NCBI GenBank assembly: GCA_030263715.1
Contig: SZPM01000002.1
Span: 1 to 64,000 of the forward strand
Direction of reading: 5' to 3'
DNA length: 64,000 nt
Origin: ATM1 sp003577165
GTDB lineage: Bacteria; Armatimonadota; Fimbriimonadia; Fimbriimonadales; ATM1
How positions within the stretch are numbered: the first letter of the stretch is position 1; each line of letters begins with the position of its first letter. Positions 26,423 through 35,787 of this stretch are shown here, in pieces. Both the position numbers and the translations under genes were made by a program. The notes beneath the pieces are model-generated. The model was not told the origin of the DNA and searched no databases. It worked only from the letters and a program-made list of their open reading frames with translations.

Positions 26423-27046
26423 GTGGAACTCTCGACTGGAGCCATTCGATTGACGCAGCGGACTCACGAGGACGCCCTTTTGGACGGAGCGCTCATTGAC
26501 CGGTGCCGCAACCGGGACGCAGAGGCCTTCGGGCTGCTCGTGGACCGCTACCAGACGCGCGTCTTCGGATATGTGCGCCGGATGGTCGGATCGGCGGAGG
26601 ACGCCGAAGACATCGCTCAAGAGGTCTTCGTTCGTGCCTTCCAGAACATCGGCAGGTTCGACGGGCGCGCCTCCCTCACGACCTGGCTGTTCAAGATTGC
26701 CAGCAACCTGTGCATCGACCGCTCGCGGCGAAAGGGGCGAAGGCCGGAAGAGGCGCCGCTCGCGTCGGTCGAAGACCCCGAATCCGGGGCAAAGGCGAGC
26801 GATCCGAGATGGGACCCTGAAACCCACCTTGTCGCTCTTGAGATGGAAGACGCTGTCGAAGGCGCCATCTCTCAACTGTCCGACAAACTCAGGAGCGTTC
26901 TGCTCCTCCACGATATTGAAGAAATGAGTTACGACGAGATCGCGAGCGCGTTGAAGATACCGGTGGGAACCGTGAAGTCCCGGCTCTTCCTCGCACGCGG
27001 GCACTTACAGGAAGCCCTCCGCGGGTTTATCGAGGCGGGGGCGTGA
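26423..27046 (+). CDS. ECF-type RNA polymerase sigma factor (RpoE-like)
   Basis: 207 aa from a GTG at 26423, chosen because GGAG lies 8 nt upstream; a GTG at 26405 is possible. Region 2 is clear: LVDRYQTRVFGYVRRMVG, AEDIAQEVFVRAF and the -10-contacting TTWLFKIASNLCID. Region 4 has the HTH SYDEIASALKIPVGTVKSRL. Such sigma factors respond to envelope stress. The next gene overlaps by 4 nt (GTGA) and encodes its probable anti-sigma factor, and the third gene is RseB-like, so the group is a complete stress-sensing cassette. Confidence 0.95.
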   Translation: MELSTGAIRLTQRTHEDALLDGALIDRCRNRDAEAFGLLVDRYQTRVFGYVRRMVGSAEDAEDIAQEVFVRAFQNIGRFDGRASLTTWLFKIASNLCIDRSRRKGRRPEEAPLASVEDPESGAKASDPRWDPETHLVALEMEDAVEGAISQLSDKLRSVLLLHDIEEMSYDEIASALKIPVGTVKSRLFLARGHLQEALRGFIEAGA

Positions 27047-27528
27047 ATATGACTCGAGAAGAACTGAAGCAGAAATTGGAAAGTGGCGAATCTCTCGCTC
27101 CGGTGGAGCGCGCACTCCTCGACGCCTACCTCGAGGACGGGAAGACCGATCCAGCCGTCACCGCCTTGAAGTCCGCCACGCAGCACGAGCCGAGCCTCGC
27201 ATGGAGGGCCCGGCTGAATGATCGCCTGGCTGCCGTAGCCACGACGAAGCGCAGGCCCAAGACCTGGTTGCTCCTGCTCCCCGCGACGGCGGTCGCGGCG
27301 GGCCTCTTCGGCGTGTTCCTCCTCACCCGAGTAGGACAGGACGCGAAGAGCCCGGAGGCGCTGGCGAAGGAGAACGCGGAGACGCTCGCGCGGTGGCACA
27401 AGGAAGCCGTCGCGGCGACCATCCTGCCGGGCGACGGGGTGAACCTCGCCGGCATTCAGGCAACCGCGTACCGGGAGCAGGATCGCGCGGACGCGATCCT
27501 TTACGGCAAGGAGCTGGACAGGCTATGA
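27043..27528 (+). CDS. Probable membrane-anchored anti-sigma factor
   Basis: 161 codons from a GTG at 27043 (ATG 27049 is the alternative). An N-terminal charged helical domain of about 85 residues (REELKQKLESGESLAPVERAL) would lie in the cytoplasm, one membrane helix follows (TWLLLLPATAVAAGLFGVFLL), and a short extracytoplasmic tail ends the protein. This is the topology of anti-sigma factors. No zinc-binding ZAS motif is seen, so assignment rests on topology and on overlap with both the sigma gene and the RseB-like gene (ATGA at 27525-27528). Confidence 0.7.
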   Translation: MNMTREELKQKLESGESLAPVERALLDAYLEDGKTDPAVTALKSATQHEPSLAWRARLNDRLAAVATTKRRPKTWLLLLPATAVAAGLFGVFLLTRVGQDAKSPEALAKENAETLARWHKEAVAATILPGDGVNLAGIQATAYREQDRADAILYGKELDRL

Positions 27529-28472
27529 AGCTCGTCGCATTTATGGCGTCCCTCGCAATCCTCGCCACGGCAGTCGCCCAAAGGCCGAACCATCCGCCGC
27601 CACCGCCTGACGGCCCGATGCAGATACTGAAGCGGATCATGGACGCGCAGGCGTCCCTTCGCTTCGCTGGCACTCGCGTGATCCGGGTCTTCCTGGAGGG
27701 CCGCCGCGTCGAATTGAGCGAGGTCGTCCTCCGAAGCGGACTCGATTCCAGAACGACCTACCCTGAGAACAGCCCGAGGGCCGGCTACATCGTCGTCGAA
27801 CGCCGAGGACAGAGACTTGAGTACGACCCGGGCCGCAACGAGATTCGAAGGGGCCGAGGCGGCCGCGACCTCGCCGTGCAGCTTCTACAGCAACTCATCG
27901 AACTGGTGAAGCAGGGGCACGTCGGGGTCCAGGAGTTTCCAGGGGGCCAGGTGGCCGGTAGGCCGACCGTCGGCATCCTCTTCCGAGATAGAAACGGCAA
28001 CGTCGCCCGCAAGTTTTGGATTGATCACAGGACTGGGCTTGTCCTGAAGGGCGAACAGTACGGTCGAGGCGGCGATTACCAGGGCGGATTCGAGTTCGTC
28101 CGGGTCAACTACGAACCCGTCTTCAACCCGAATTGGCTCAACCTTCCGGAGGTTCCAGTCGTCGACGAGGACTTCGGGATCGACGTCCCGTGGCGGATCC
28201 GCGTGCCGACGTGGATCCCCGAGGGCTTTCACGAGACCGGCCGGGGGCTCCGAAGACTTCGCGGCGCCGACGTGGTCCTGATCCACTTCAGCAATGGCAA
28301 AGACCACTTCTCAATCTTCCAATCGGAAACGAGGGTCAACCTTGAAGTGCCGAAGCAGGGGCCGGAGCGGGTCCTCAACTTCGAGAGCGTGCGGGACGGG
28401 CCCCTCTGGGCCGCCGTCGTCGGAAGCCTCGAACGCGAAACACTGCGCAAGATTCTGAAGTCTCTACGTTAG
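27525..28472 (+). CDS. MucB/RseB-like sigma-factor regulatory protein
   Basis: 315 aa. Signal peptide (MKLVAFMASLAILATAVAQ) and then a LolA-like half (MQILKRIMDAQASLRFAGTR, RKFWIDHRTGLVLKGEQY) and a C-terminal half (VPTWIPEGFHETG...) as in MucB/RseB. RseB binds the periplasmic part of the anti-sigma factor and protects it from proteolysis until mislocalised envelope material is sensed. The start overlaps the anti-sigma stop by 4 nt. Two penicillin-binding protein genes follow in the same direction. Confidence 0.85.
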   Translation: MKLVAFMASLAILATAVAQRPNHPPPPPDGPMQILKRIMDAQASLRFAGTRVIRVFLEGRRVELSEVVLRSGLDSRTTYPENSPRAGYIVVERRGQRLEYDPGRNEIRRGRGGRDLAVQLLQQLIELVKQGHVGVQEFPGGQVAGRPTVGILFRDRNGNVARKFWIDHRTGLVLKGEQYGRGGDYQGGFEFVRVNYEPVFNPNWLNLPEVPVVDEDFGIDVPWRIRVPTWIPEGFHETGRGLRRLRGADVVLIHFSNGKDHFSIFQSETRVNLEVPKQGPERVLNFESVRDGPLWAAVVGSLERETLRKILKSLR

Positions 28473-28513
28473 GCCGACTCGGACCCAGGCGTATATAGAG
28501 ACGGCCATAATCA

Positions 28514-30829
28514 GTGGAACGAATGTCTACACGCGCCGCCTTGCGCACGGCCAAGCCGAACGGCACCAAGCCCCGCTGGAAGAAGTGGCTTAAGCGGGTC
28601 TGCTGGACTGTCGCGCTCGTCGTGTTCGTATCGGCGCTCAGCTTCAGCGCGTGGATCTACTCCGTGATGGAGAGCAAGAAGCCTCTCGTCGCTCACCTTC
28701 CGCAGATTCAGACCGACCTGTCGCGCGAACCGACGATGATCTACTCCGCGGACGGGGTGCTTCTCTACCGAATGTCCACGGAGCATCGCGAGCCGGTCGG
28801 CTGGCCGGAGATCCCCAAGACCGTCTTCGACGCCACCATTGCGGCGGAGGACAGAAGGTTCATGGATCACCGCGGCGTCGACTTTACGGCGGTCCTGCGT
28901 GCCCTCTGGGTGAACATCACCTCCGGCTCCGTGCGTCAGGGCGGCTCGACGATCACCCAGCAGGTGGCGAAGAGGCTGCTGACCAGCGGAGAGCGAACGT
29001 TCACACGGAAGGTCGAAGACGCCTGCCTCGCCGTGCTCATCGAGCGTGAACTAACGAAAGAGCAGATCTTCACGCTCTACGTGAACCAGATCTACTACGG
29101 AGCAGGAGCGTACGGCATCAAGGCCGCTGCGTCCGTGTACTTCAACAAGCCGCTCTCCGACCTGACCGTCGCCGAAGCGGCGCTCCTCGCGCGAATCCCA
29201 CGGCGACCCTCCGACGAAAACCCGTTCGTCAATCCGGAAGCCGCAAAGAAGAACCGCGACATCGTCCTCGAAATCATGCGGGAAGAGAGCATGATCTCCG
29301 AGTCGGAGTACCGCAAAGCTCTGGCAGAGCCGGTGAAAGTCGTCAAGCGTCAAGAAACGCACGTTGGCATTCTCGCCGCGCCCTATTTCGTAACCTACAT
29401 CCTGGATCAACTTCGCAAGGAGTTTCCCAGCGAAGACTTCACGCGGGGCGGATACAAGATCTACACGACCCTCAATTCGAAAGCGCAAAAGCACGCTGAA
29501 GAGGGCCTCAAGCGCGCGCTCCAGAGAAACAAGGGCCGACGCGTCACAGAAGGCGCAGTCCTAGTGATGACCACATCAGGGGAGATTCTCGCGATGGTCG
29601 GCGGAAGCGACTTCAAACGCTCGCAATACAACGCGATCACACAAGGCCGTCGCCAGCCGGGGTCCGCATTCAAGCCGTTCGTCTACGCAGCCGGCATCGA
29701 GATGGGGTTCTTCAAACCGAACTCCATGGTCTCGAATGCGCCGTTTGTCTTCAACGGATGGAGGCCGAAGGGCGGCGGAAAAGGTGGATACGTAAGCATC
29801 CAAACCGCGATCGTCAGTTCCATCAACGTTCCCGCAGTACACGCGGGATGGACGGTCGGCCCGGACAACGTCGCACGCTTCGCGAAGGAGACTTTCGGTT
29901 TTCGTTCTTTCCTCGACCCAGTGCCGTCACTGCCGCTCGGGTCGAGCGCCGTCCGCCCACTCGAAATGGCGGAAGCCTACAGTGTCTTCGCAGCGCACGG
30001 GAACAGAGTGATTCCCTTCGGGATTCGGAGAGTCGAAGGCCCAAGCGGAATCGTGCTTCGCGAATACCGACCGAGAATCGTCTACAACGTTCTCAGTGAA
30101 AACACTGTCGAGCCGATGCGTGACATCTTGCGCCGCGTCGTCCTCAACGGCACAGGCCGAGCCGCTTCGAGTGTAACGAACGCGGCCGGAAAGACCGGCA
30201 CGACGAACGACCACAAGGACGCCTGGTTCTGCGGCTACACCGATCGAGTCATCGGCATCGTTTGGGTCGCGAACGCGACTTACGATCCGAAGCGAAATCC
30301 GCCGTGGCACTACGGCACGATGCGAGGCGTATTTGGCGGCGAGGTTTCGGCCCCCCTCTGGGCAAGCGTCATCAAGCCGATCCAGGAGATGCTCGGCGAG
30401 AAGTCGAACGGCCACAAGCCGAAAAGTTACGGCGGCGGCGAAACCCTCGAAACGTCCACAAACATCTGCCTCGATTCGCAGATGCGAGCGACGAAGGCCT
30501 GCCCGCGCCAGGAAACGCGCACCATGAAGACCGCCGAGGCGAAGGCGCTCGAAATCTGTCCGATGCACGGCACACCGGGAGACGACCCGCCACCCATAGA
30601 CATACCGGAGACGGACCCCGATCCGCCGATCACAGATCCGACGCCCCCACCCGCTACGGACGGCGGAACCGTGACGGTCGAAATCTGCGTCGAAACAGGC
30701 GCGCGCGCAACGCAGTACTGCCCAGTCAAACGAATGGAGACTTTCCCGCGCAGCGCTGCGCCGACGGCGGAGTGTAGAAAGCATCGGCCCGAAGAGACCG
30801 CCGATCACCCCCCCCGAAGATGGCCATAG
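28514..30829 (+). CDS. Penicillin-binding protein 1A, bifunctional glycosyltransferase/transpeptidase
   Basis: 771 aa. One N-terminal membrane helix (about 28-50), a GT51 glycosyltransferase domain with catalytic E112 (AAEDRRFMDHRG), then the transpeptidase domain with S384-x-x-K (PGSAFKPF), SSIN and K560-T-G. The C-terminal extension from about 650 has two C-x-n-C repeats (ICLDSQMRATKACP and ICVETGARATQYCP) separated by a Pro/Asp-rich linker, as found in many class A PBPs outside Proteobacteria. It polymerises and cross-links peptidoglycan. ATG 28514 or 28523 can serve as start. Overlaps PBP2 by 10 nt. Confidence 0.95.
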   Translation: MERMSTRAALRTAKPNGTKPRWKKWLKRVCWTVALVVFVSALSFSAWIYSVMESKKPLVAHLPQIQTDLSREPTMIYSADGVLLYRMSTEHREPVGWPEIPKTVFDATIAAEDRRFMDHRGVDFTAVLRALWVNITSGSVRQGGSTITQQVAKRLLTSGERTFTRKVEDACLAVLIERELTKEQIFTLYVNQIYYGAGAYGIKAAASVYFNKPLSDLTVAEAALLARIPRRPSDENPFVNPEAAKKNRDIVLEIMREESMISESEYRKALAEPVKVVKRQETHVGILAAPYFVTYILDQLRKEFPSEDFTRGGYKIYTTLNSKAQKHAEEGLKRALQRNKGRRVTEGAVLVMTTSGEILAMVGGSDFKRSQYNAITQGRRQPGSAFKPFVYAAGIEMGFFKPNSMVSNAPFVFNGWRPKGGGKGGYVSIQTAIVSSINVPAVHAGWTVGPDNVARFAKETFGFRSFLDPVPSLPLGSSAVRPLEMAEAYSVFAAHGNRVIPFGIRRVEGPSGIVLREYRPRIVYNVLSENTVEPMRDILRRVVLNGTGRAASSVTNAAGKTGTTNDHKDAWFCGYTDRVIGIVWVANATYDPKRNPPWHYGTMRGVFGGEVSAPLWASVIKPIQEMLGEKSNGHKPKSYGGGETLETSTNICLDSQMRATKACPRQETRTMKTAEAKALEICPMHGTPGDDPPPIDIPETDPDPPITDPTPPPATDGGTVTVEICVETGARATQYCPVKRMETFPRSAAPTAECRKHRPEETADHPPRRWP

Positions 30830-32604
30830 ACCACGGCAGCGAGCCACGGAGACGGGACACATCCCAGTATCTCCTCCCCGGCGTCACTCTGTGCTGCTTC
30901 ATGCTTCTCCTGCTTCGGCTGTGGTACTTGCAGGTCGTCCGCGGTGAAGAGTTGAGCCGTCTCGCGGCGGCGAACAGAACGATCAGCGTTCCGATTCCCT
31001 CGCCGCGAGGGCAGGTCGTAGACCGCTCAGGCCGTGTGCTCGCGGCAGTCAAGCCGACGCTCGCCGCAATGGTCACTCCGAAGGAGATCGCCGACGACGC
31101 TGCCGCGATACAAAAGCTCGCTCGACTTCTTCACCTCCCCCCCGATGACCTCAAAGAGGACATCCAGGAGAATCTCTATCGCGGCTACCTCCCGTTTCCT
31201 GCAAAGGTCGGCCTGACTCCCGAAGAGGCCGTCGCCGTTGAAGAGCAGAGGGCGTTCCTTCCCGGAGTATTCGTGCGAATGCACTCGATTCGGAGTTATC
31301 CGCGTGGACGAGCGTTCGCTCACGTTCTCGGATATGTCAGCGGCTTGGATCAGGAGGACGTCGAGCGACTCACGCAGGCCGACAAGCCCTTGCCCACGTT
31401 CGTCGGCAAGGTGGGAGTCGAATTTTCACGCGACTTCGAGCTGATGGGGATTCCTGGAGCGGAGTCCATCGAAGTGGACCGCGCCGGCAGGCCCCTGCGG
31501 CCACGCGAGACGCGGGCCCCCCTCCCCGGGAACAAACTCACTCTTACCCTCGACGCCTCGCTCCAAGAAGCGGCGATCCGCGCGCTCGCCGGCAAGCGCG
31601 GCGCCGTCGTCGCGATACAACCCAGCACAGGCGAAGTCCTCTGCATGGTCAGTACGCCCAGTTATGATCCCAACTGGTTTGCGCGAAAGATCACGCGGGC
31701 CGAGTGGAACTCGCTCGCCAACGATCTGCGCCTGCCAATGCAGAACCGAGCGCTGAGCAGCGCTTTCGCGCCCGGAAGCACGTTTAAACCGATCACTCTC
31801 ATCGCCGCGGTGCGCGCCGGCCTCGTGAGTCCCGGAACGACCTTCGTCTGCACTGGGTCCATCATGGTCGGCAATCAGCGTTTCCGCTGCCTGGGACACC
31901 ACGGCCGCGTGAATTACGAGACCGCCGTTGAAAAATCCTGCAACGTGTTCTTCTACGAACTTGCTCGACGGCTCGATCGGCAAAGCATCGTTCAGGTCGC
32001 GCAGCAGTTCGGACTCGGAGACCGAGTCGGCATCGAGATTCGCGGCGAGCGGCGCGGCACGCTTCCGACAGACGAATTCGTCCACTCGCGAAATCTCCAG
32101 TGGTACCGCGGAGACACTCTGAACCTCGGCATCGGCCAGGGCTATCTCGAAGTGACGCCTCTGCAGATGGCGGCGTACGCCTGCGCGCTGGCAAACCGCG
32201 GCGTCGCCTATGCGCCGATCCTCGTCAAAGCCTCCACGCCGCCCGGAAACTCTCCCCCCCCTGCGCCAACGGAGAGCCCCGTTCGCTTGAGCGTGGATCT
32301 TTCCCAGCAGTGGTGGGATCGGGTGGTGCGCGCGATGGTGCGCGTCGTCGACTCCGGAAGCGGCGTCCGCGCCCAGATTTCGGGCGTCCGAGTCGCAGGC
32401 AAAACCGGCAGCGCAGAACATGGAGCCGACCAAAGGCCGCACGCGTGGTTCATCGGTTTCGCTCCGGCGACCAACCCGGAAATCGCCATCGTCGTCGTTG
32501 TCGAGGAGGGGGGGCGAGGCGGCACGGAGGCCGCGCCGGTCGCGGGTGACGTGATGAAGGCCTACTTCGCGGGACGCAACGCGGCCTCAGCCCGAAGCCG
32601 ATAA
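30820..32604 (+). CDS. mrdA: Penicillin-binding protein 2 (class B transpeptidase)
   Basis: 594 aa. One N-terminal membrane helix (LLPGVTLCCFMLLLLRLWYL), a PBP dimerisation domain with the R-G-x-x-x-D-R motif (SPRGQVVDRSGRVLA), then a transpeptidase domain with S320-x-x-K (PGSTFKPI), SCN and K528-TGS. Class B enzymes cross-link peptidoglycan with a SEDS glycosyltransferase; no rodA lies nearby. The start overlaps PBP1A by 10 nt, which suggests coupled expression of the two synthases. Confidence 0.93.
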   Translation: MAIDHGSEPRRRDTSQYLLPGVTLCCFMLLLLRLWYLQVVRGEELSRLAAANRTISVPIPSPRGQVVDRSGRVLAAVKPTLAAMVTPKEIADDAAAIQKLARLLHLPPDDLKEDIQENLYRGYLPFPAKVGLTPEEAVAVEEQRAFLPGVFVRMHSIRSYPRGRAFAHVLGYVSGLDQEDVERLTQADKPLPTFVGKVGVEFSRDFELMGIPGAESIEVDRAGRPLRPRETRAPLPGNKLTLTLDASLQEAAIRALAGKRGAVVAIQPSTGEVLCMVSTPSYDPNWFARKITRAEWNSLANDLRLPMQNRALSSAFAPGSTFKPITLIAAVRAGLVSPGTTFVCTGSIMVGNQRFRCLGHHGRVNYETAVEKSCNVFFYELARRLDRQSIVQVAQQFGLGDRVGIEIRGERRGTLPTDEFVHSRNLQWYRGDTLNLGIGQGYLEVTPLQMAAYACALANRGVAYAPILVKASTPPGNSPPPAPTESPVRLSVDLSQQWWDRVVRAMVRVVDSGSGVRAQISGVRVAGKTGSAEHGADQRPHAWFIGFAPATNPEIAIVVVVEEGGRGGTEAAPVAGDVMKAYFAGRNAASARSR

Positions 32605-34758
32605 CTCTTCGACGCGCGACTCGATCTGCTTAGCGTCCTCGACGCGGCCGAGACTTCGGAGCGTCGCTGCCAACTTCGACGCAATCTCCTTCAGCTGCTC
32701 GAATTTGCGACGCGCTTCAGGAAGCGACTCGCCAGCCAAAACGATCTCCTCTTCGCTCAGCCCCTCCCCAAACCGCTCCTTCTGCCGCAGCAGTTCGGCG
32801 AAAGTCCTCTCGTGATATTCGACAAGCACCTCGAATGCGCGCCGCAGGTGCTCGGCTTCGCGTTCCTTTTCGCCACGCGACGAAGCCAGTGAAGCGAGAA
32901 ACACGCGCGGCTCGACTGTCGAAGTGTCGACGAACGAAGGTAGAGGATTCAGGCGGAAGAAGTCGGACCCCTCCATCTCGACGAGTTTGAGCGCCACAGC
33001 CTCGGCTGTTTCCTGCTCTCCTGCGCCGATGAGAAAGTCGAAGTACCGTCTCCGCCAATGCGGATTCGACGGAGAGAGGGAGATGGCCGTCTCGAATGCC
33101 GCGCTCGCGTGGTCGGTTTCGCCGGCTTCCGCGTAAGCGTCCCCGAGGCGGGCATAGGCGGAAGAAGTTTTGGCCAAGTCTGCCGCCCGCAGCGCGAACT
33201 CCACCGCAGACTTCGCCTCCCCCCCCGCGGACGCGAGTTGGGCGAGGATGGAGTATCCGGTCGCCATGAGCGGCGAGGCGGCGACCGCCGACCGCGCTCT
33301 GCTTTCTGCCGCCTCGCGATGGCCCTTTGTCATCGCGTCGAGGGCAACAGAGTTCTGAACCGTGGAGTAAGCCGACGTGCCGAAGAAGTAAAGGACCGCG
33401 GCGGTCAAAGGAACGAACAACATCAGGCGCGACGAAAGGGGAAGCCTCTCGGGCCGCGCGCCGTCCGGCGAAAGAAGCAGCCCCACCCCCAAGACCACGA
33501 AGAACAGAATCGAGAACCCCGGCACGCTGAAACTCGAATCCGTAATCGCCAACGCGCCGCCTGCGAATACCGCGCCCACGACGCCGGAGCGCAGCGCAGC
33601 GCTATCGCGCGACAGCGCCGGGTGGGGGCGACTGACGAGGTACAGCCAGTACCCCGCACAAGCAAGGAACAGCAGCACGGCGGGCACGCCGGCCTCCGCC
33701 GCAATCTGCAAATACGAATTATGCGCAAGTTTCGGCGCCTCGATCGTGCCGACTTTGGCGTACTCCGGTTGAAACGACCCCAGCCCGACTCCGAGCATCG
33801 GTCGAGACGCAGCCAACCGCGCCGTCTGCGTCCAAAGAGTCATGCGGAACGCCGTCGAGGCCCCCCCCTCCGCGCCGACCGACGCTGCGCGGCCCACGCC
33901 TCCACTCGCGCCCGACGCGGCGCGCGTCAAAGCAAACCAACCTGCACCGAGCAGGCACGCCGCAAGCAGCGCAACGGCCATCCCGCGAGCCACCGGCTCA
34001 GCCCTTCTGCGCGACTCGACCCAAGCGAAGGCAAGCATCGCAGCCACCCCGATGCCGGCTGCGAGCAGCCCCCCCCGCGAGCCGGTCAGCCACAATGCGC
34101 ACACGATCGCGCCAGAGCCCAGCGCCGCCGCGACCAACACGGCGAGTTTCCGGTCCGCGCTCTCGACCTGACTCCTCAGGACCGCCGCCGCAATCGGAAG
34201 CGCAAGCGCAAGCATCGAAGCGAGGGCGTTCGGATGATGCCACCCTCCGAAGATGCGCCAGTTCGCATCGAACTGCGCGGTCGCGGCATACTCGAGCAGC
34301 CCTGAGAACGCCACACAGGACGCCCCCCCGAAGAACGCCCACGCCGCCCTGCGAGGACCCGTCCCCCTCCCCAAGCACATCACAGCGAGCGTCATCACGG
34401 CAAGGTAGAGAGTCCACCGGCAAAGTTCCCAAAGCGCAGTGTGAGTGCGCTCCGACGCGAGCGCGGACATCGCCAAGATCACCCAGAACCCGAACGTCAG
34501 GCCCATCAATTTCCCGACCGGAAGCTGCAGCACCGCGCCCGGCAACCCCTGAAGCAACAGGGCGACAAGAAATGGAATCGAAAGGACGAACAGCGACGAC
34601 GCGGGCTCCAAGCGAGAGAGGAAGGTCACATCGAACCAAGATGCGAAGCCCGGCTCGAGGGGCATGGGATCCAAAGGAATGCGGCCCGCCATCCACGGCG
34701 TGGCGAACAGCCCAAGCAAAAACAGAACGGTCGCGACCCGCGAAGCCGTCACGCCCAT
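32587..34758 (-). CDS. O-antigen ligase/polymerase family membrane protein with C-terminal TPRs
   Basis: 723 aa from ATG 34756-34758, preceded by AAGGAAG at 6 nt; the upstream frame to 34821 lies inside the glycosyltransferase gene. The first 480 residues form about 12 membrane helices with the Wzy_C block GLGSFQPEYAKV...KLAHNSYLQIAAEAG, typical of O-antigen ligases and polymerases. The last 240 residues are soluble TPR-like helices (AYARLGDAYAEAGETDHA). It probably ligates or polymerises surface glycans. The start overlaps the GT2 gene by 10 nt and the 3' end is convergent with PBP2, overlapping by 18 nt. Confidence 0.88.
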   Translation of the reverse strand: MGVTASRVATVLFLLGLFATPWMAGRIPLDPMPLEPGFASWFDVTFLSRLEPASSLFVLSIPFLVALLLQGLPGAVLQLPVGKLMGLTFGFWVILAMSALASERTHTALWELCRWTLYLAVMTLAVMCLGRGTGPRRAAWAFFGGASCVAFSGLLEYAATAQFDANWRIFGGWHHPNALASMLALALPIAAAVLRSQVESADRKLAVLVAAALGSGAIVCALWLTGSRGGLLAAGIGVAAMLAFAWVESRRRAEPVARGMAVALLAACLLGAGWFALTRAASGASGGVGRAASVGAEGGASTAFRMTLWTQTARLAASRPMLGVGLGSFQPEYAKVGTIEAPKLAHNSYLQIAAEAGVPAVLLFLACAGYWLYLVSRPHPALSRDSAALRSGVVGAVFAGGALAITDSSFSVPGFSILFFVVLGVGLLLSPDGARPERLPLSSRLMLFVPLTAAVLYFFGTSAYSTVQNSVALDAMTKGHREAAESRARSAVAASPLMATGYSILAQLASAGGEAKSAVEFALRAADLAKTSSAYARLGDAYAEAGETDHASAAFETAISLSPSNPHWRRRYFDFLIGAGEQETAEAVALKLVEMEGSDFFRLNPLPSFVDTSTVEPRVFLASLASSRGEKEREAEHLRRAFEVLVEYHERTFAELLRQKERFGEGLSEEEIVLAGESLPEARRKFEQLKEIASKLAATLRSLGRVEDAKQIESRVEELSASG

Positions 34759-35651
34759 CCCAACTTCCTTCGCAGCGCGTCGAAATTGTTCTTCGTGATG
34801 TACATGGACTGCCGCATCCACAGGAAAACTCGAGAGGCGATGATCGCGAACGGACGCAATATCGGGTTCACCTTGTGGAGGTAGTGCTTCCTGTAGAACA
34901 GATACATGCTCTTATGGAACTGGCGGATCATCCGATTCGCCGCCTTGTCGGTGGATTTTCCGATCGCGTGGGTGATCACGGCGTCCGGGAAGTACATCAC
35001 CTTGTAGCCGAGTTGCCACGCGCGATAGCAAACGTCCACATCCTCTAAGAACATGAAGAACGCTTCGTCGAACCCGCCGAGTTGCTCGTAGGCTTCCCTG
35101 CGAATGCACATCGCTGCGCCGCTCACCCAGTCCACCTCTCGCGGCTCGTCATGCGGCCACTCCTGCATTAAGTACTCACGAGCGTACCGGTTGTTGGGAA
35201 ACAGTCTTCCAAGTGGCGTATTTCGGAACAGCGCGGCCATCGGAGTCGGGAACCTGCGGCAACTGAACTGGAGTGACCCGTCCGGGTTGAGAAGTTTCGG
35301 TCCCAAGACGCCGACGTCCACGTGCTCGCCCATGAACGCCACGATTTTCGCGAGGGCGCCGTCATGAACGATCGTGTCCGAATTGAGCGGCATGAGAATT
35401 CGCCCATTCGCCTCCTTCATCGCCAAGTTGTGGCCCTTGGTGAAGCCCAGATTCGTTTCGGAACGAATGAGGCGCACCCAGGGGAACTCCTGAGCGGTCA
35501 TGTCGGCGCTTCCGTCTGCGCTCGCGTTGTCCACGACGATGACCTCGAACTGCGCTTCGTCCCTCACGCGCTCCAGGCTCGCGAGACAGGCCCTCAGGTC
35601 TTCCCTCGTGTTCCAACTGCAGATCGTGATGCTCAGGTCCAGGGTCGGCAT
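34749..35651 (-). CDS. Glycosyltransferase family 2, rhamnosyltransferase-like
   Basis: 300 aa. GT-A fold: an N-terminal LSITICSWNTREDLRACLASL block, VVDNASADGSADM, the metal-binding MPLNSDTIV in place of DxD, and the acceptor block FFMFLEDVDVCYRAWQLG with the catalytic-base ED. A C-terminal amphipathic stretch suggests membrane association. It transfers a sugar, often rhamnose, onto a growing surface glycan. Upstream of the ligase in the same transcription unit. Confidence 0.92.
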   Translation of the reverse strand: MPTLDLSITICSWNTREDLRACLASLERVRDEAQFEVIVVDNASADGSADMTAQEFPWVRLIRSETNLGFTKGHNLAMKEANGRILMPLNSDTIVHDGALAKIVAFMGEHVDVGVLGPKLLNPDGSLQFSCRRFPTPMAALFRNTPLGRLFPNNRYAREYLMQEWPHDEPREVDWVSGAAMCIRREAYEQLGGFDEAFFMFLEDVDVCYRAWQLGYKVMYFPDAVITHAIGKSTDKAANRMIRQFHKSMYLFYRKHYLHKVNPILRPFAIIASRVFLWMRQSMYITKNNFDALRRKLGWA

Positions 35652-35787
35652 GCGAACGTTTGGCCGCGGCGCAGACGGCCCCCCGCCGCTCGACGAGCAT
35701 GATAGCCCAGCGACGCTGACGTGACGGTCGGAGATCGGCCGTCAGACGGGTGGAGGGACGCGCCGCGCTACGACCGAAGACGGCTCG

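Noticed and set aside
33058..34305. A 415-aa plus-strand open frame
   Set aside because: Antisense to the O-antigen ligase; extremely Arg-rich with no family motif.
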